Shown here one piece after another: positions 1-7,694 of a stretch of 39,078 nt of DNA (the stretch's first letter is position 1; each line of letters starts with the position of its first letter). Both the position numbers and the translations under genes were made by a program. This DNA comes from Candidatus Poribacteria bacterium. GTDB lineage: Bacteria > Poribacteria > WGA-4E > WGA-3G. The stretch is taken from contig RKRR01000147.1 of the NCBI GenBank assembly GCA_007571305.1, positions 1-39,078 of the forward strand, written 5' to 3'. A model generated the notes under the pieces. It had not been told where the DNA came from. It did not search any database and saw only the letters and a list, made by a program, of their open reading frames with translations.

Positions 1-120
1 GGGCAGAAAAAAGACGACTTCACACTTTCCGAGAGAACGTATCATTGCAATCCATGCGGTCTCTCTATAGATAGAGATGTCAACGCTGCGATAAACCTAA
101 GAACTCTCGCTGTCGGATAG
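1..120 (+). CDS. tnpB: TnpB (IS200/IS605 OrfB) C-terminal end, partial
   Basis: This is the 3' end of a gene that begins left of the window. Thirty-nine codons remain, ending at TAG 118-120. The translation shows the second half of the TnpB zinc ribbon (YHCNPCG) followed by DRDVNAAINL, the conserved C-terminal block that carries the last RuvC catalytic aspartate. TnpB proteins are RNA-guided nucleases that accompany IS200/IS605 transposons and are ancestors of Cas12. Whether the gene upstream is intact, and whether a tnpA accompanies it, cannot be seen. The family assignment is firm because this block is highly diagnostic; the functional state is unknown. Confidence 0.88.
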   Translation, partial: GQKKDDFTLSERTYHCNPCGLSIDRDVNAAINLRTLAVG

Positions 121-252
121 ACAGAGAGATAAAACGCCTGTGGAGTCCAAGTAAGTCCTCCGTGGGAGGCACGAGAGACGGAAGCAGGAATCACAGAGAA
201 GGAGTTGCGTGTTTCTAAAGAAGCACACGACTTTAGACGTAGTGAGTATCAC
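100..252 (+). ncRNA. candidate omega RNA / transposon right end of the tnpB element
   Basis: The 3' end of tnpB and the following ~130 bases have the layout of a TnpB-associated omega (re)RNA. There is a hairpin at about 151-164 (CCTCC...GGAGG), a CCTG...CAGG pairing around it, and a second hairpin at about 209-229 (GTGTTTC...GAAGCACAC). The block CTTTAGACGTAGTGAGTATC (231-250) resembles known IS605-type right ends. In this family the scaffold ends at the element boundary and the guide is the flanking DNA, so the guide would begin near 253. The exact boundary is inferred. Confidence 0.5.
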
Positions 253-258
253 AACTGA

Positions 259-287
259 TTGACTTTACCAAAGGTATATGCTAATCT
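259..287 (+). promoter_or_regulatory. possible promoter for the antiporter gene
   Basis: TTGACT (259-264) and TAATCT (282-287) are separated by 17 bases upstream of the antiporter gene. The -10 match is weak. The site starts immediately outside the inferred transposon end, so it would be host DNA. Confidence 0.3.
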
Positions 288-332
288 ATTCTCTGAAACA
301 AACATCTTGTATTTTCGCGAAAGGTAATGTTA

Positions 333-1370
333 ATGGAACAATGGATCACAGAACTTGTTAACGGGTTACCCAGCCTGGCACTTTTTCTGATAATTGCAGT
401 AACACTTTACACACTCGGCAAAGGTGCAGATTGGCTTGTCGATGAAGCCGTCATCCTTTCAACCCGATGGGGTTTAGGAAAAGCGGTCATCGGTGCCACG
501 ATCGTAAGCATCGGCACCACAACCCCAGAGGCGGCAGTCTCTGTCCTATCAGCAATACAAGGAAAACCAGGGCTTGCACTCGGTAACGCAGTCGGTTCAA
601 TCATTTGCGATACGGGCCTCATTCTCGGATTGGCATCCCTCATCGCGCCACTACCCCTCAATCGCCAATTAGCTTCACGGTTGTCAAACGTACAAGTCGG
701 TGCCGGCATCCTGCTCGTGCTCGGCTGTTTCCCGTGGACATCCCCAGCGAGAGTCTTCACACAAGGCGGCACGTTACCACAACTGGTAGGGGTCGTCTTC
801 GTCATACTCCTGGCGTTATATATCTGGCAGTCGATCCGATGGGCAAGTGCCGCAGGAGCGAATCCTGATAATGGGGAAGAGGCAGATGCAGAGGAGACAG
901 CGGCATTCGGAACACTTCTTAAACTCATCGGGTCAATCGCCATCATCGTTGTCTCCGCACAGATTCTGATCCCGGCAGTGAGCATCATGGCGGAAAGGAT
1001 AGGGGTCCCGAAACACATCATTTCTGCAACACTCGTTGCGTTCGGCACATCGCTCCCAGAGCTGGTAACAGCAATAACGGCGGTCAGACGCGGACACGGA
1101 GAATTGGCAGTCGGTAACATTATCGGTGCCGATATTCTCAACGTCCTCTTTGTCGCCGGTGTCTCCGCTTCCGCAACGCAAGGCGGTTTGCAGGCAGACG
1201 GTCAATTCTTCCAGTTCTTGTTCCCAGCAATGCTGTTTATCCTGATCGTGTTTAGGTGTGGAATCTTCGTATCGGGCGATCAGTTGAAACGTCCGTTCGG
1301 GATTGTGCTGGTTGGCACATGGCTGTTAGTGACAATCCTGAGTTATGTCCTCTCAGTCGAAATGCATTAA
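333..1370 (+). CDS. CaCA-family Na+/Ca2+ (cation) antiporter, YrbG-like
   Basis: This is an integral membrane cation antiporter of the CaCA superfamily, about 345 residues with roughly ten hydrophobic segments. The two inverted alpha-repeats that form the ion pathway are clear: ATIVSIGTTTPEAAVS followed by GNAVGSIICDTG in the first half, and ATLVAFGTSLPELVTA followed by GNIIGADILN in the second. The acidic residues in the PEA and PEL motifs are the usual ion ligands. A polar acidic linker (GEEADAEE) separates the halves. ATG 333 is preferred over ATG 327 because AAAGG (320-324) is 8 bases from 333 but only 2 from 327. The protein is most like bacterial YrbG-type exchangers; the ion specificity cannot be told from sequence. 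Confidence 0.9.
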   Translation: MEQWITELVNGLPSLALFLIIAVTLYTLGKGADWLVDEAVILSTRWGLGKAVIGATIVSIGTTTPEAAVSVLSAIQGKPGLALGNAVGSIICDTGLILGLASLIAPLPLNRQLASRLSNVQVGAGILLVLGCFPWTSPARVFTQGGTLPQLVGVVFVILLALYIWQSIRWASAAGANPDNGEEADAEETAAFGTLLKLIGSIAIIVVSAQILIPAVSIMAERIGVPKHIISATLVAFGTSLPELVTAITAVRRGHGELAVGNIIGADILNVLFVAGVSASATQGGLQADGQFFQFLFPAMLFILIVFRCGIFVSGDQLKRPFGIVLVGTWLLVTILSYVLSVEMH

Positions 1371-1405
1371 ACTGGAGCGGTAGGTCTTGTGCCTACTTCC
1401 AGTTT
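1369..1405 (+). terminator. stem-loop after antiporter gene
   Basis: AAACTGGA (1369-1376) pairs with TCCAGTTT (1398-1405), with an inner GTAGG/CCTAC helix. It directly follows the stop codon. There is no long T-run, so it is either a weak terminator or an mRNA-stabilising hairpin. Confidence 0.5.
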
Positions 1406-1474
1406 GTCAGGAGACAACTTCTTAACCAATAACCAATAGGATTTGGAAACCTTCAACAGGAAACATCGTAATTC

Positions 1475-1503
1475 TTGACAAATTTGTGAAAGCGTGTCAC
1501 AAT
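1475..1503 (+). promoter_or_regulatory. sigma-70-type promoter of the PhyH gene at 1555
   Basis: TTGACA (1475-1480) and CACAAT (1498-1503) are separated by exactly 17 bases, with a perfect -35 box. The predicted start, near 1510, gives a leader of about 45 bases before the strong ribosome site AAGGAGG (1541-1547). Confidence 0.65.
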
Positions 1504-1554
1504 CAACGCCAAATTTAGACCACTTTTCCATAACGCTCAGAAGGAGGCATCACA

Positions 1555-2727
1555 ATGAGCAACGATCAATCACCGAAGAAAGAGGTCTACCGTGCCCAGG
1601 CTTTTGCTGATTTCAAACCGGAACTCTCCGCCCCCGGAGCTACACCGGAAAGACTGGATCATTTAAGGGAGCACGGTTTCGTGATTATCAACGACTTTGT
1701 TGACAACCCCTGGATTCCAATCCTCCGAGAGGCAGGCAGACGGGTTACGCAAGCGTGTGCACCTGAGAACGGTTATGACGTTATCGACTGCTCAAAAGGA
1801 TACGTTCACCGCGCAGGCGAGAACGAACCTTGGGCAATTCGTGGGATAATCCATCCCGCATTCAAAGAACCCGTTTTTGCTGAATTTTACGGATCGCCAG
1901 ACTTCACAGGCTTCGTCAAGGCATGGTGTGACGTTGACCCCGAAGACCTTGTCATGACGAACATACTCCTCTGGTGCAATCCCCGAAAAAAAGAGAACAG
2001 ACTCGGATGGCACAGAGATACGACATGGTGGGGCACTGGAGAGAGTTACTTCTCACAAGAAGATCGCGGAGAAGGTCCCGAAGCCTATTCCGAGAAAGTT
2101 GAGCGGATCCGCTGGAAAGAAATTCAGGAAGAAAATGAGAAGCGAATTACCGAACGGAACAGTGTAGGTATGTTCTTGGCACTTGCAGACGATGAATGCC
2201 ATGAGCTCGTCACCGGTAGCCATAGTCGATGGCGTACCCCGCTTGAACACGATGTCCTACTTCCAAAATCCATGAAGGATCAGGGTGTCCCGTATACACC
2301 GAGTTGGAACGGCACAGATCCACTCCCTGGACAGGTCGCGATTCGGCTCAAGGCAGGTCAGGCACTCATCCGTAACGGCACGACAATCCATACTGGACAC
2401 ACCGTGCCTGAGCGTGAACGCAATACCTTGTCGATCGGTTGGTCGAAATGGAGCGGGCCCTCCGACGAGGAACCAAAGGTTATCGATGCTCGATTCGCTT
2501 GGCAACTCGACTCTGCCGTTCGCAAGGCACTTCCACACGAATGGATGAAAACAGCTTGGGATCGCTGGGCGGCAAACTTCAAACTCGGCGATAGACTTGA
2601 AGACCGATACGCAGGTTTTGACATCCAACGTATAAAAGCAGGTGAAGTCGTCGGATGGCGAACCGAACTGGAACGTCAAGCCGCCGCCGCAGGCGAAGCA
2701 TGGGAACAATACCAAACCGTATCCTAA
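1555..2727 (+). CDS. phytanoyl-CoA dioxygenase (PhyH) family protein
   Basis: This is a 390-residue Fe(II)/2-oxoglutarate-dependent oxygenase of the PhyH superfamily. The proximal iron ligands are in GWHRDTTWW (H153, D155). The distal histidine is H279 or H282 in IHTGHTVPERERNT, with R289 as the likely 2-oxoglutarate anchor. A charged insert of about 40 residues (roughly 165-203) separates the HxD motif from the second half of the barrel, which makes the protein longer than the ~290-residue relative at 7695. The start is fixed by AAGGAGG seven bases upstream of ATG. The gene is monocistronic, with its own promoter and terminator. The substrate is unknown. Confidence 0.88.
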   Translation: MSNDQSPKKEVYRAQAFADFKPELSAPGATPERLDHLREHGFVIINDFVDNPWIPILREAGRRVTQACAPENGYDVIDCSKGYVHRAGENEPWAIRGIIHPAFKEPVFAEFYGSPDFTGFVKAWCDVDPEDLVMTNILLWCNPRKKENRLGWHRDTTWWGTGESYFSQEDRGEGPEAYSEKVERIRWKEIQEENEKRITERNSVGMFLALADDECHELVTGSHSRWRTPLEHDVLLPKSMKDQGVPYTPSWNGTDPLPGQVAIRLKAGQALIRNGTTIHTGHTVPERERNTLSIGWSKWSGPSDEEPKVIDARFAWQLDSAVRKALPHEWMKTAWDRWAANFKLGDRLEDRYAGFDIQRIKAGEVVGWRTELERQAAAAGEAWEQYQTVS

Positions 2728-2740
2728 CGAGAAAAAATAA

Positions 2741-2775
2741 GGGGAGGATCCGAAGATTCTCCCCTTTTTGCTTTT
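2741..2775 (+). terminator. intrinsic terminator of the PhyH gene
   Basis: GGGGAGGATC (2741-2750) pairs with GATTCTCCCC (2755-2764) with one G-T wobble. A T-rich run (CTTTTTGCTTTTT) follows. This is the clearest Rho-independent terminator in the window. Confidence 0.85.
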
Positions 2776-2900
2776 TATAGTAGATTCCGTAATTACGTGG
2801 ACATTTATAGCGGCGTGTGAACTCTGAAGTTATCTGTTCTGGCTGGCACAGCCTAACAGGCTATGCTACACGTGTGAACCTGTTTTCGGATTTTACTATA
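2776..2900. repeat. MITE-like element, family 1, copy A (125 bp)
   Basis: The left end TATAGTAGATTCCG and right end CGGATTTTACTATA are imperfect inverted repeats. The same element recurs at 5224-5348, 22485-22608 and, inverted, 35982-36104. Inside is a hairpin (2846-2870) with a GCCT-AAC-AGGC core followed by ATGCTACA, which is also found in unrelated element families. The TA at each tip could be a TA target duplication, as in Tc1/mariner-IS630-type MITEs. It lies between the PhyH terminator and the 3' end of the converging aldo/keto reductase. Confidence 0.85.
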
Positions 2901-2986
2901 AGCTAATCACTTTCTGCAGGAGAGGGAAACATCCAAGCAAACATTCCGATTCCTGACTCTTACTGACTACTAACCGCTGATTATCC

Positions 2987-3973
2987 CTAAGCCGGTGGTG
3001 CGATGAGCCGTACAAACGAACGGGATACCTCGTCCAACTCCTCACGAACCGCCGGATCAAGTTCCCAACCAACACCTCCAAGTGTATCGTCAAGCTGCTC
3101 AATCGTGTCGCTGCCACTGATTGCAACAGTAACCTCTGGATGCGATAACACCCACGCCACAGCGAGCTGTGCAGGTGTTTTGCCCAACTCCGCCGCAAGT
3201 CGCTTGAGGGTTACGATCACCCGTCCAGTCTCACCACTCATTCGTTGCTCAAATTCATCACGCATGCGTGTCCCCCATAAAGTCCCAGCCGGAGGCGGTT
3301 CACCCGGTGCGTAGACACCACTCAACAAACCCACTGCCAACGGGCTATAACACATAACACCTAATCCTTCCTCACGCACCAAACCGAATAACTCGGTTTC
3401 CATATCCCGATTCAGCAGGTTATACATGTTCTGAATACACATATAGGGCGTTGCGTTAATCCGATCGGCGATCCAAAGTGCTTTGCACGCCTGCCACGCC
3501 TGATGATTACAACAGCCGATATAGCGGACTTTGCCTGAACGGACGAGATCGTCCATTGCTCGAACCGTTTCTTCCTGTGGGGTCGATTCATCAGGGGCGT
3601 GGATGAGGTAGACATCAATATGGTCAGTGTTGAGACGCGATAGGGAACGTTCGACCTCACGCATGATATGGTATCTCGACAAACCCTGATCGTTCGGCCC
3701 AGGACCGATCTGGCTGAAAACCTTCGACGTAATCACCACGTCATCCCGTTTCCCTTGAATCGCTTTACCGAGTACCTCCTCAGAACGACCAATGTTGGCG
3801 CGATCGTCCATAAGTCCATAGATATTGGCACAATCAATGAGATTGATACCGGAATCAATAGCGTGTTCAACGAGTCTTTGAGCCTCATTCGCGTCGCTTT
3901 GTCCTCTGAGCCCTAAACCCAAGGCAAGTGGACTCACTTTAACCCCTGCTTTTCCAAAATTGACATATTCCAT
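2987..3973 (-). CDS. aldo/keto reductase
   Basis: This is an NAD(P)H-dependent aldo/keto reductase of 328 residues with the (beta/alpha)8 fold. The catalytic tetrad is visible: D47 and Y52 (IDCANIYG), K84 (VITSK) and H125 (LIHAPDES). The C-terminal nucleotide-binding block AISGSDTIEQLDDTL matches the family pattern for the 2'-phosphate/adenine site. The start is taken as ATG 3973, which has AAGGA about 9 bases upstream; a TTG two codons earlier is too close to it. The L-glyceraldehyde-3-phosphate reductase/YghZ-type branch is possible, but the substrate is not determinable. Confidence 0.88.
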   Translation of the reverse strand: MEYVNFGKAGVKVSPLALGLGLRGQSDANEAQRLVEHAIDSGINLIDCANIYGLMDDRANIGRSEEVLGKAIQGKRDDVVITSKVFSQIGPGPNDQGLSRYHIMREVERSLSRLNTDHIDVYLIHAPDESTPQEETVRAMDDLVRSGKVRYIGCCNHQAWQACKALWIADRINATPYMCIQNMYNLLNRDMETELFGLVREEGLGVMCYSPLAVGLLSGVYAPGEPPPAGTLWGTRMRDEFEQRMSGETGRVIVTLKRLAAELGKTPAQLAVAWVLSHPEVTVAISGSDTIEQLDDTLGGVGWELDPAVREELDEVSRSFVRLIAPPA

Positions 3974-4084
3974 AGACAAATTTCCTTTTTTAATGATACC
4001 TTGTGGAGAAACAACGTGAGTTTGAAATCTTTACAGATGTCTGCATATCCGTCCTTCATTTCATTACGAATTTACATTTGCGTG

Positions 4085-5077
4085 TTAAAAAATGGGCCGG
4101 CTACTAATAGTTTCCAACTGTTGTAAGGCATCTACAACCCATTGCATATCTTTCGGCATCTCTGCTGAAAAAGTCAAACGTTCTCTCGTTGCTGGATGCT
4201 CAAATCCGAGTAACCGTGCGTGCAACGCTTGACGCTTCAGTTGCGAGAGCATCTGTTTCAACTTCGGCGTGTTGGCATCGTTCAAAGCACGTTGTTCACC
4301 TCCATAAATGGCATCACCGACCACTGGATGCCCAATATGTTGCAGATGCACGCGAATCTGATGGAGTCGTCCTGTCTCCAATGTAAGTTGAACAAGCGCG
4401 AAGTGCGGATATCTCTCTAAAACCTCATAGTGCGTAACAGCGTGCCGCCCCTCTGTTTCAACCGTCGTCATCCGCCGTCGATCCCGTCGACTCCTCGCAA
4501 TTCGGGCATCAATCGTTCCCGCTGTTTCTATGGGAGCACCACATACCACAGCAACGTATTGGCGCGTGATGCTATGTCGTTCAAACTGAACGGAGAGTCC
4601 GCGATGTACCACATCCGTTTTCGCAACCACGAGCACCCCTGATGTTCCCTTGTCTAACCTGTGAACTATCCCCGGTCGCTCCACACCTCCGATCCCCGAT
4701 AGATCTGTGCAATGCGCCAGTAAAGCATTCACAAGCGTCCCAACATTTACCTTATTTGCAGGATGAACAAGCATCCCCGCGGGTTTATTCAGAACGATTA
4801 AGTGACTATCCTCATGGAGAATGTCGAGCGAAATGAGCTCAGGTTGAACAGTGTCCAAAGGGCGCGGCGGTGGAAGCCTCAAGCACACCGTGTCTCCGGC
4901 TCGCAGCACATAACTGGGTTGTTTAGCAGCCTTATCATTGACAGTGACATTGCCATCGCGAATCAACCGTTGGAAATAGGTTCGAGATACCCCTTCCGTT
5001 GCGTTAATAAGAAATCGGTCGAGGCGTGTCCCGCGCTGATCTTCTTGGATGTTATAGATTTGGGTTTCATTTTTCAT
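4085..5077 (-). CDS. rluD: RluA/RluD-family pseudouridine synthase
   Basis: The product isomerises uridine to pseudouridine in RNA, most likely 23S rRNA. An S4-type RNA-binding domain occupies about residues 16-75 (LDRFL...YFQRLIRDGNVTVN). The catalytic domain follows, with the diagnostic GIVHRLDKGTSG in which D142 is the nucleophile. Downstream blocks ETGRLHQIRVHL and HPVVGDAIYG are also typical. The length of 330 residues fits RluD. The frame is open up to 5191, but a perfect promoter lies at 5177-5205, so those extra codons are not transcribed; ATG 5077 is the first usable start. RluD as opposed to another RluA paralogue is inferred from length and domain order. Confidence 0.9.
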   Translation of the reverse strand: MKNETQIYNIQEDQRGTRLDRFLINATEGVSRTYFQRLIRDGNVTVNDKAAKQPSYVLRAGDTVCLRLPPPRPLDTVQPELISLDILHEDSHLIVLNKPAGMLVHPANKVNVGTLVNALLAHCTDLSGIGGVERPGIVHRLDKGTSGVLVVAKTDVVHRGLSVQFERHSITRQYVAVVCGAPIETAGTIDARIARSRRDRRRMTTVETEGRHAVTHYEVLERYPHFALVQLTLETGRLHQIRVHLQHIGHPVVGDAIYGGEQRALNDANTPKLKQMLSQLKRQALHARLLGFEHPATRERLTFSAEMPKDMQWVVDALQQLETISSRPIF

Positions 5078-5176
5078 GCAGAATCTCACACCTCTCGACA
5101 CAACCGATACCTGTAAGTTGTTCGCACATAAGAATTTCTCAAGATTTTCAGACCGATTCGCTCTGAATTTCAAGCC

Positions 5177-5205
5177 ATTATATACTCCCACCTCGTATTT
5201 GTCAA
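5177..5205 (-). promoter_or_regulatory. consensus sigma-70 promoter of the rluD-like gene
   Basis: On the minus strand, TTGACA (5205-5200) and TATAAT (5182-5177) are separated by 17 bases, a perfect consensus. Transcription should begin near 5170, leaving a leader of about 93 bases before ATG 5077. Confidence 0.88.
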
Positions 5206-5223
5206 TCGCTTGATTCAGTTCCT

Positions 5224-5348
5224 TATAGTAGATTCCGTAATTACTTATACACCCATATCGTCGTGCGAACTATAAAGTTATGTGTTCTGACTGGCACAGC
5301 CTAACAGGCACTGCTACAAGTGTGAACTTATTTCCGGATTTTACTATA
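5224..5348. repeat. MITE-like element, family 1, copy B (125 bp)
   Basis: This copy has the same termini (TATAGTAGATTCCG ... CCGGATTTTACTATA) and length as the copy at 2776-2900. The internal hairpin is at 5294-5318. It sits in the divergent spacer between the rluD-like promoter and truA. Confidence 0.85.
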
Positions 5349-5368
5349 AACTGCTCTTCACAATTGAT

Positions 5369-5396
5369 TTGACAGAAAATATAAGAGTGTGATACC
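5369..5396 (+). promoter_or_regulatory. possible promoter of truA
   Basis: TTGACA (5369-5374) is followed 16 bases later by GATACC (5391-5396). The -35 is perfect and the -10 is poor. Downstream, ACCCTA-TAA-TAGGGT (5417-5431) is a perfect hairpin that includes the AGGG of the ribosome site. Confidence 0.4.
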
Positions 5397-5437
5397 CTTT
5401 ATTTATTAAATTTCTAACCCTATAATAGGGTGACACA

Positions 5438-6196
5438 GTGCGAAATATCAAACTCGTGCTTGAATACGACGGCACGAATTACCACGGCTGGCAGACGCAA
5501 CCGAGTTTGTCAACAATCCAAGGGAGCATCGAGGACAGTTTGGCAAAACTCACCAAAACCTCGATACAGATCATCGGGGCAGGGAGGACCGATACCGGTG
5601 TCCACGCAGAGGGGCAGGTCGCCAACTTCCATACGGATTCACAGATACCCATCGTCGCATTTCAGAAAGGACTCAACGCTATTCTGCCTCGGGATATCGT
5701 CGTCTGCTCCGCAACAGAGGTACCCCCTGAATTTCACGCCCGCTTCAGTGCAACCAGCCGGCGGTACCGGTACACGATTCTGAATCGGGAATATCCGAGC
5801 GCACTTCTGCGACATACAGGTTACTGCTTCCCAACAAAAATGGATGTCTCTCGAACGAACAATCTTTGCAAAATACTGGTCGGCAAACACGATTTCTCTT
5901 CTTTCCAAAAGGCAGGGAGTGACCGAAGAAACCCTGTTTGTGAGATTTACGAGGCGTACTGGTGGAAAAAAGAGCCGTACGTTTACTTCGAGATCGAAGC
6001 AGATGCGTTCCTACGAGGTATGGTTCGAGCCATCACTGGTACCGTCTTGAAATATATGAAATGCCGAGATGCCGACGCGCAGATCCTCCGTATTTTAGAT
6101 GCTAAAGACCGAGCCGCGGCGGGGATGTCAGTTCCGGCACACGGATTGTCACTCATCCAAGTCCAATACAACAAGCCCGCGCAACTTTCAGGATGA
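5438..6196 (+). CDS. truA: tRNA pseudouridine synthase A
   Basis: TruA makes pseudouridine at positions 38-40 of the tRNA anticodon arm. The protein has 252 residues, the usual length. The catalytic aspartate is D52 in GAGRTDTGVHAEGQ. Other family blocks are LVLEYDGTNYHGWQ near the N-terminus, FHARFSATSRRYRY, HDFSSF and DAFLRGMVRAITGT. The start is GTG 5438, with AGGGTGA upstream. A perfect 15-base palindrome (5417-5431) includes part of that ribosome site and could limit initiation; this is inferred. The gene is divergent from the rluD-like gene, so two pseudouridine synthases are back to back. Confidence 0.95.
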   Translation: MRNIKLVLEYDGTNYHGWQTQPSLSTIQGSIEDSLAKLTKTSIQIIGAGRTDTGVHAEGQVANFHTDSQIPIVAFQKGLNAILPRDIVVCSATEVPPEFHARFSATSRRYRYTILNREYPSALLRHTGYCFPTKMDVSRTNNLCKILVGKHDFSSFQKAGSDRRNPVCEIYEAYWWKKEPYVYFEIEADAFLRGMVRAITGTVLKYMKCRDADAQILRILDAKDRAAAGMSVPAHGLSLIQVQYNKPAQLSG

Positions 6197-6330
6197 ATCG
6201 GCAATCAGCCAAGATGAATTTTGGCAAATCATGAGCACTCGGAGTTCCAGAAAGCACTATTGGTTACAAAAAAACTCTCTTAACTGCTAACCGATAATTG
6301 AAGACTGACAACGACTTAAAAGGAGTTCTT

Positions 6331-7344
6331 ATGAACTACAGCCAAGTCTTGAATGAATTGGAAACCTTAGTTAACGAAACCTTCACTCTCTGGGAACACA
6401 ATCGCGTCGGTTTCCAGTGGCGACACTATACCTGGAACCACACCATGCGTGTGCGGGCACTGAGCATGGAACTCGGTCAGCGAGAAGGTGGGGATGTGCA
6501 GTTGCTTGAAGTCGCCGGCACCCTGCATGATATCACCAAACGATACGACGGTATTATTCTGACTGACGACAACGGACAACGTATCCTCGACCACAACGGG
6601 TTCTGGTTAAACGAAACGCTCACCCCTGCTGGTCAGAACGTCGTTACCGAACTTTATGACAAGCACAACCTCCACGGCAAGGTCCATCACGAATCAGGAG
6701 CAGTCATCACCGAGAACATCTTAGCCATGTATGACTTTGATCCAGATTTCGTCCAAGCCGCAACAGCTGTTGTTCTCGCACACCTAAAGCCGATGAACCT
6801 CACAGCCGAGGACTTTAAACTGCTCTACAACAGGATCGAAAACCAGATTCTCTACGATGCTGACACGATGGACCCGAACGTCGGCTATACCGCTTTCTTT
6901 CGAAACATTCATATTCACTCCCATTTCGCCCTACAACGCGGAAGTTTCGACCTTGAAGACTACGTCCGGAACCTTCCACGTTGGATTAATTCCAAGCAGG
7001 AGTTCGTCGACAAACTTCTGACAGAGTCTTCTCGCGAAGTCGCCCAAGCGCGACAAGACAGGAATCAGCATCTTTTCTTGCAAATGGTAGATGAGTTAGA
7101 CGATATAGAGATAAACCGTAAATATGGATTGCTGGGTGTGATTGAGTACTTCGTCAGCGAAACTGAGGATCCCCATTTCCTGAATCAACTTGACTATCTG
7201 ACAAACGAGTGGCTTCCACAACGACAACAAAGGCTCGCTGAAGATGAGCAGGACGCATCGGCACGAGATCGCGCTCAAGCCGCGATCGATCGGGTTGACG
7301 ATTTCCTGACCCTCATGACCCGCGAAAGTAACGGCGAAATTTAA
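6331..7344 (+). CDS. HD-domain metal-dependent phosphohydrolase-like protein
   Basis: This 337-residue protein carries an HD-superfamily signature: an early His in WNHTMRV, the HD pair in GTLHDITK, further histidines (KVHHESG, VLAHLKP) and a late Asp in LYDADTMD. Such proteins hydrolyse phosphoesters, often nucleotides, using one or two metal ions. The C-terminal third (about 230-330) is rich in charge and helix and has no recognised domain. ATG 6331 is chosen because AAAGGAG (6319-6325) lies just upstream; the frame stays open to TTG 6298. The substrate is unknown. Confidence 0.75.
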   Translation: MNYSQVLNELETLVNETFTLWEHNRVGFQWRHYTWNHTMRVRALSMELGQREGGDVQLLEVAGTLHDITKRYDGIILTDDNGQRILDHNGFWLNETLTPAGQNVVTELYDKHNLHGKVHHESGAVITENILAMYDFDPDFVQAATAVVLAHLKPMNLTAEDFKLLYNRIENQILYDADTMDPNVGYTAFFRNIHIHSHFALQRGSFDLEDYVRNLPRWINSKQEFVDKLLTESSREVAQARQDRNQHLFLQMVDELDDIEINRKYGLLGVIEYFVSETEDPHFLNQLDYLTNEWLPQRQQRLAEDEQDASARDRAQAAIDRVDDFLTLMTRESNGEI

Positions 7345-7694
7345 AGCGTAACTTGCCGAAAAGTCGCTTTCAAATGTAAGCAAATTCTGCGATAAATTAG
7401 AATCATTGCGTTGTCGAATTTACACCATAGGATAGATAATCCAAGTTGCTACGGACAAGTTTTCAGGAAACCTATAGATGCCGTTTTTCAACGAAAAGCC
7501 TTCAGTATTTGGCTGTTTTTGTAGCATAGGTGACCGTGGGTTTCCCGTGAACATTTATGCACACCCTAACAGGTTATGCTACAAACTGGCAATTTGGGTT
7601 AGATAGTGAACGGATTCCCGCACCCAATCGCGAATTAATCAGAAACCTGCGCGTGATGTAATGAAGCGCAGCCCAGGAGGTATCAATTTTAAAT
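7345..7694. other. 350-bp intergenic region with repeat element
   Basis: There is no gene here. Most of the spacer is a MITE-like element (7434-7604). AGGAGG (7675-7680) upstream of the next PhyH gene is 14 bases from its ATG, a long spacing. No clear promoter or terminator was found. Confidence 0.6.
7434..7604. repeat. MITE-like element, family 2, copy a (~170 bp)
   Basis: The left end AGATAATCCAAGTTGC and right end GCAATTTGGGTTAGAT are imperfect inverted repeats (12 of 16). Related ends occur at 16458-16624 and 30421-30562. Inside are two hairpins in series: a GTAGCATAGGTGACC type (7521-7549) and an ACCCTAACAGGTT type (7559-7583). The second is the module shared with the family 1 and family 3 elements. 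Confidence 0.7.

Noticed and set aside
407..1141. Long minus-strand open frame (244 codons) within the antiporter gene
   Set aside because: It is opposite a clear CaCA transporter with both alpha-repeats, has no recognisable domain, and is rich in Ser, Thr, Ala and Pro as expected for a shadow frame.
4802..5116. Plus-strand open frame of 104 codons inside the rluD-like gene
   Set aside because: It is antisense to a conserved pseudouridine synthase domain and has no family features.
5078..5191. N-terminal extension of the rluD-like protein from 5191
   Set aside because: A perfect sigma-70 promoter overlaps it, the residues resemble no part of the family, and the S4 domain begins after ATG 5077.
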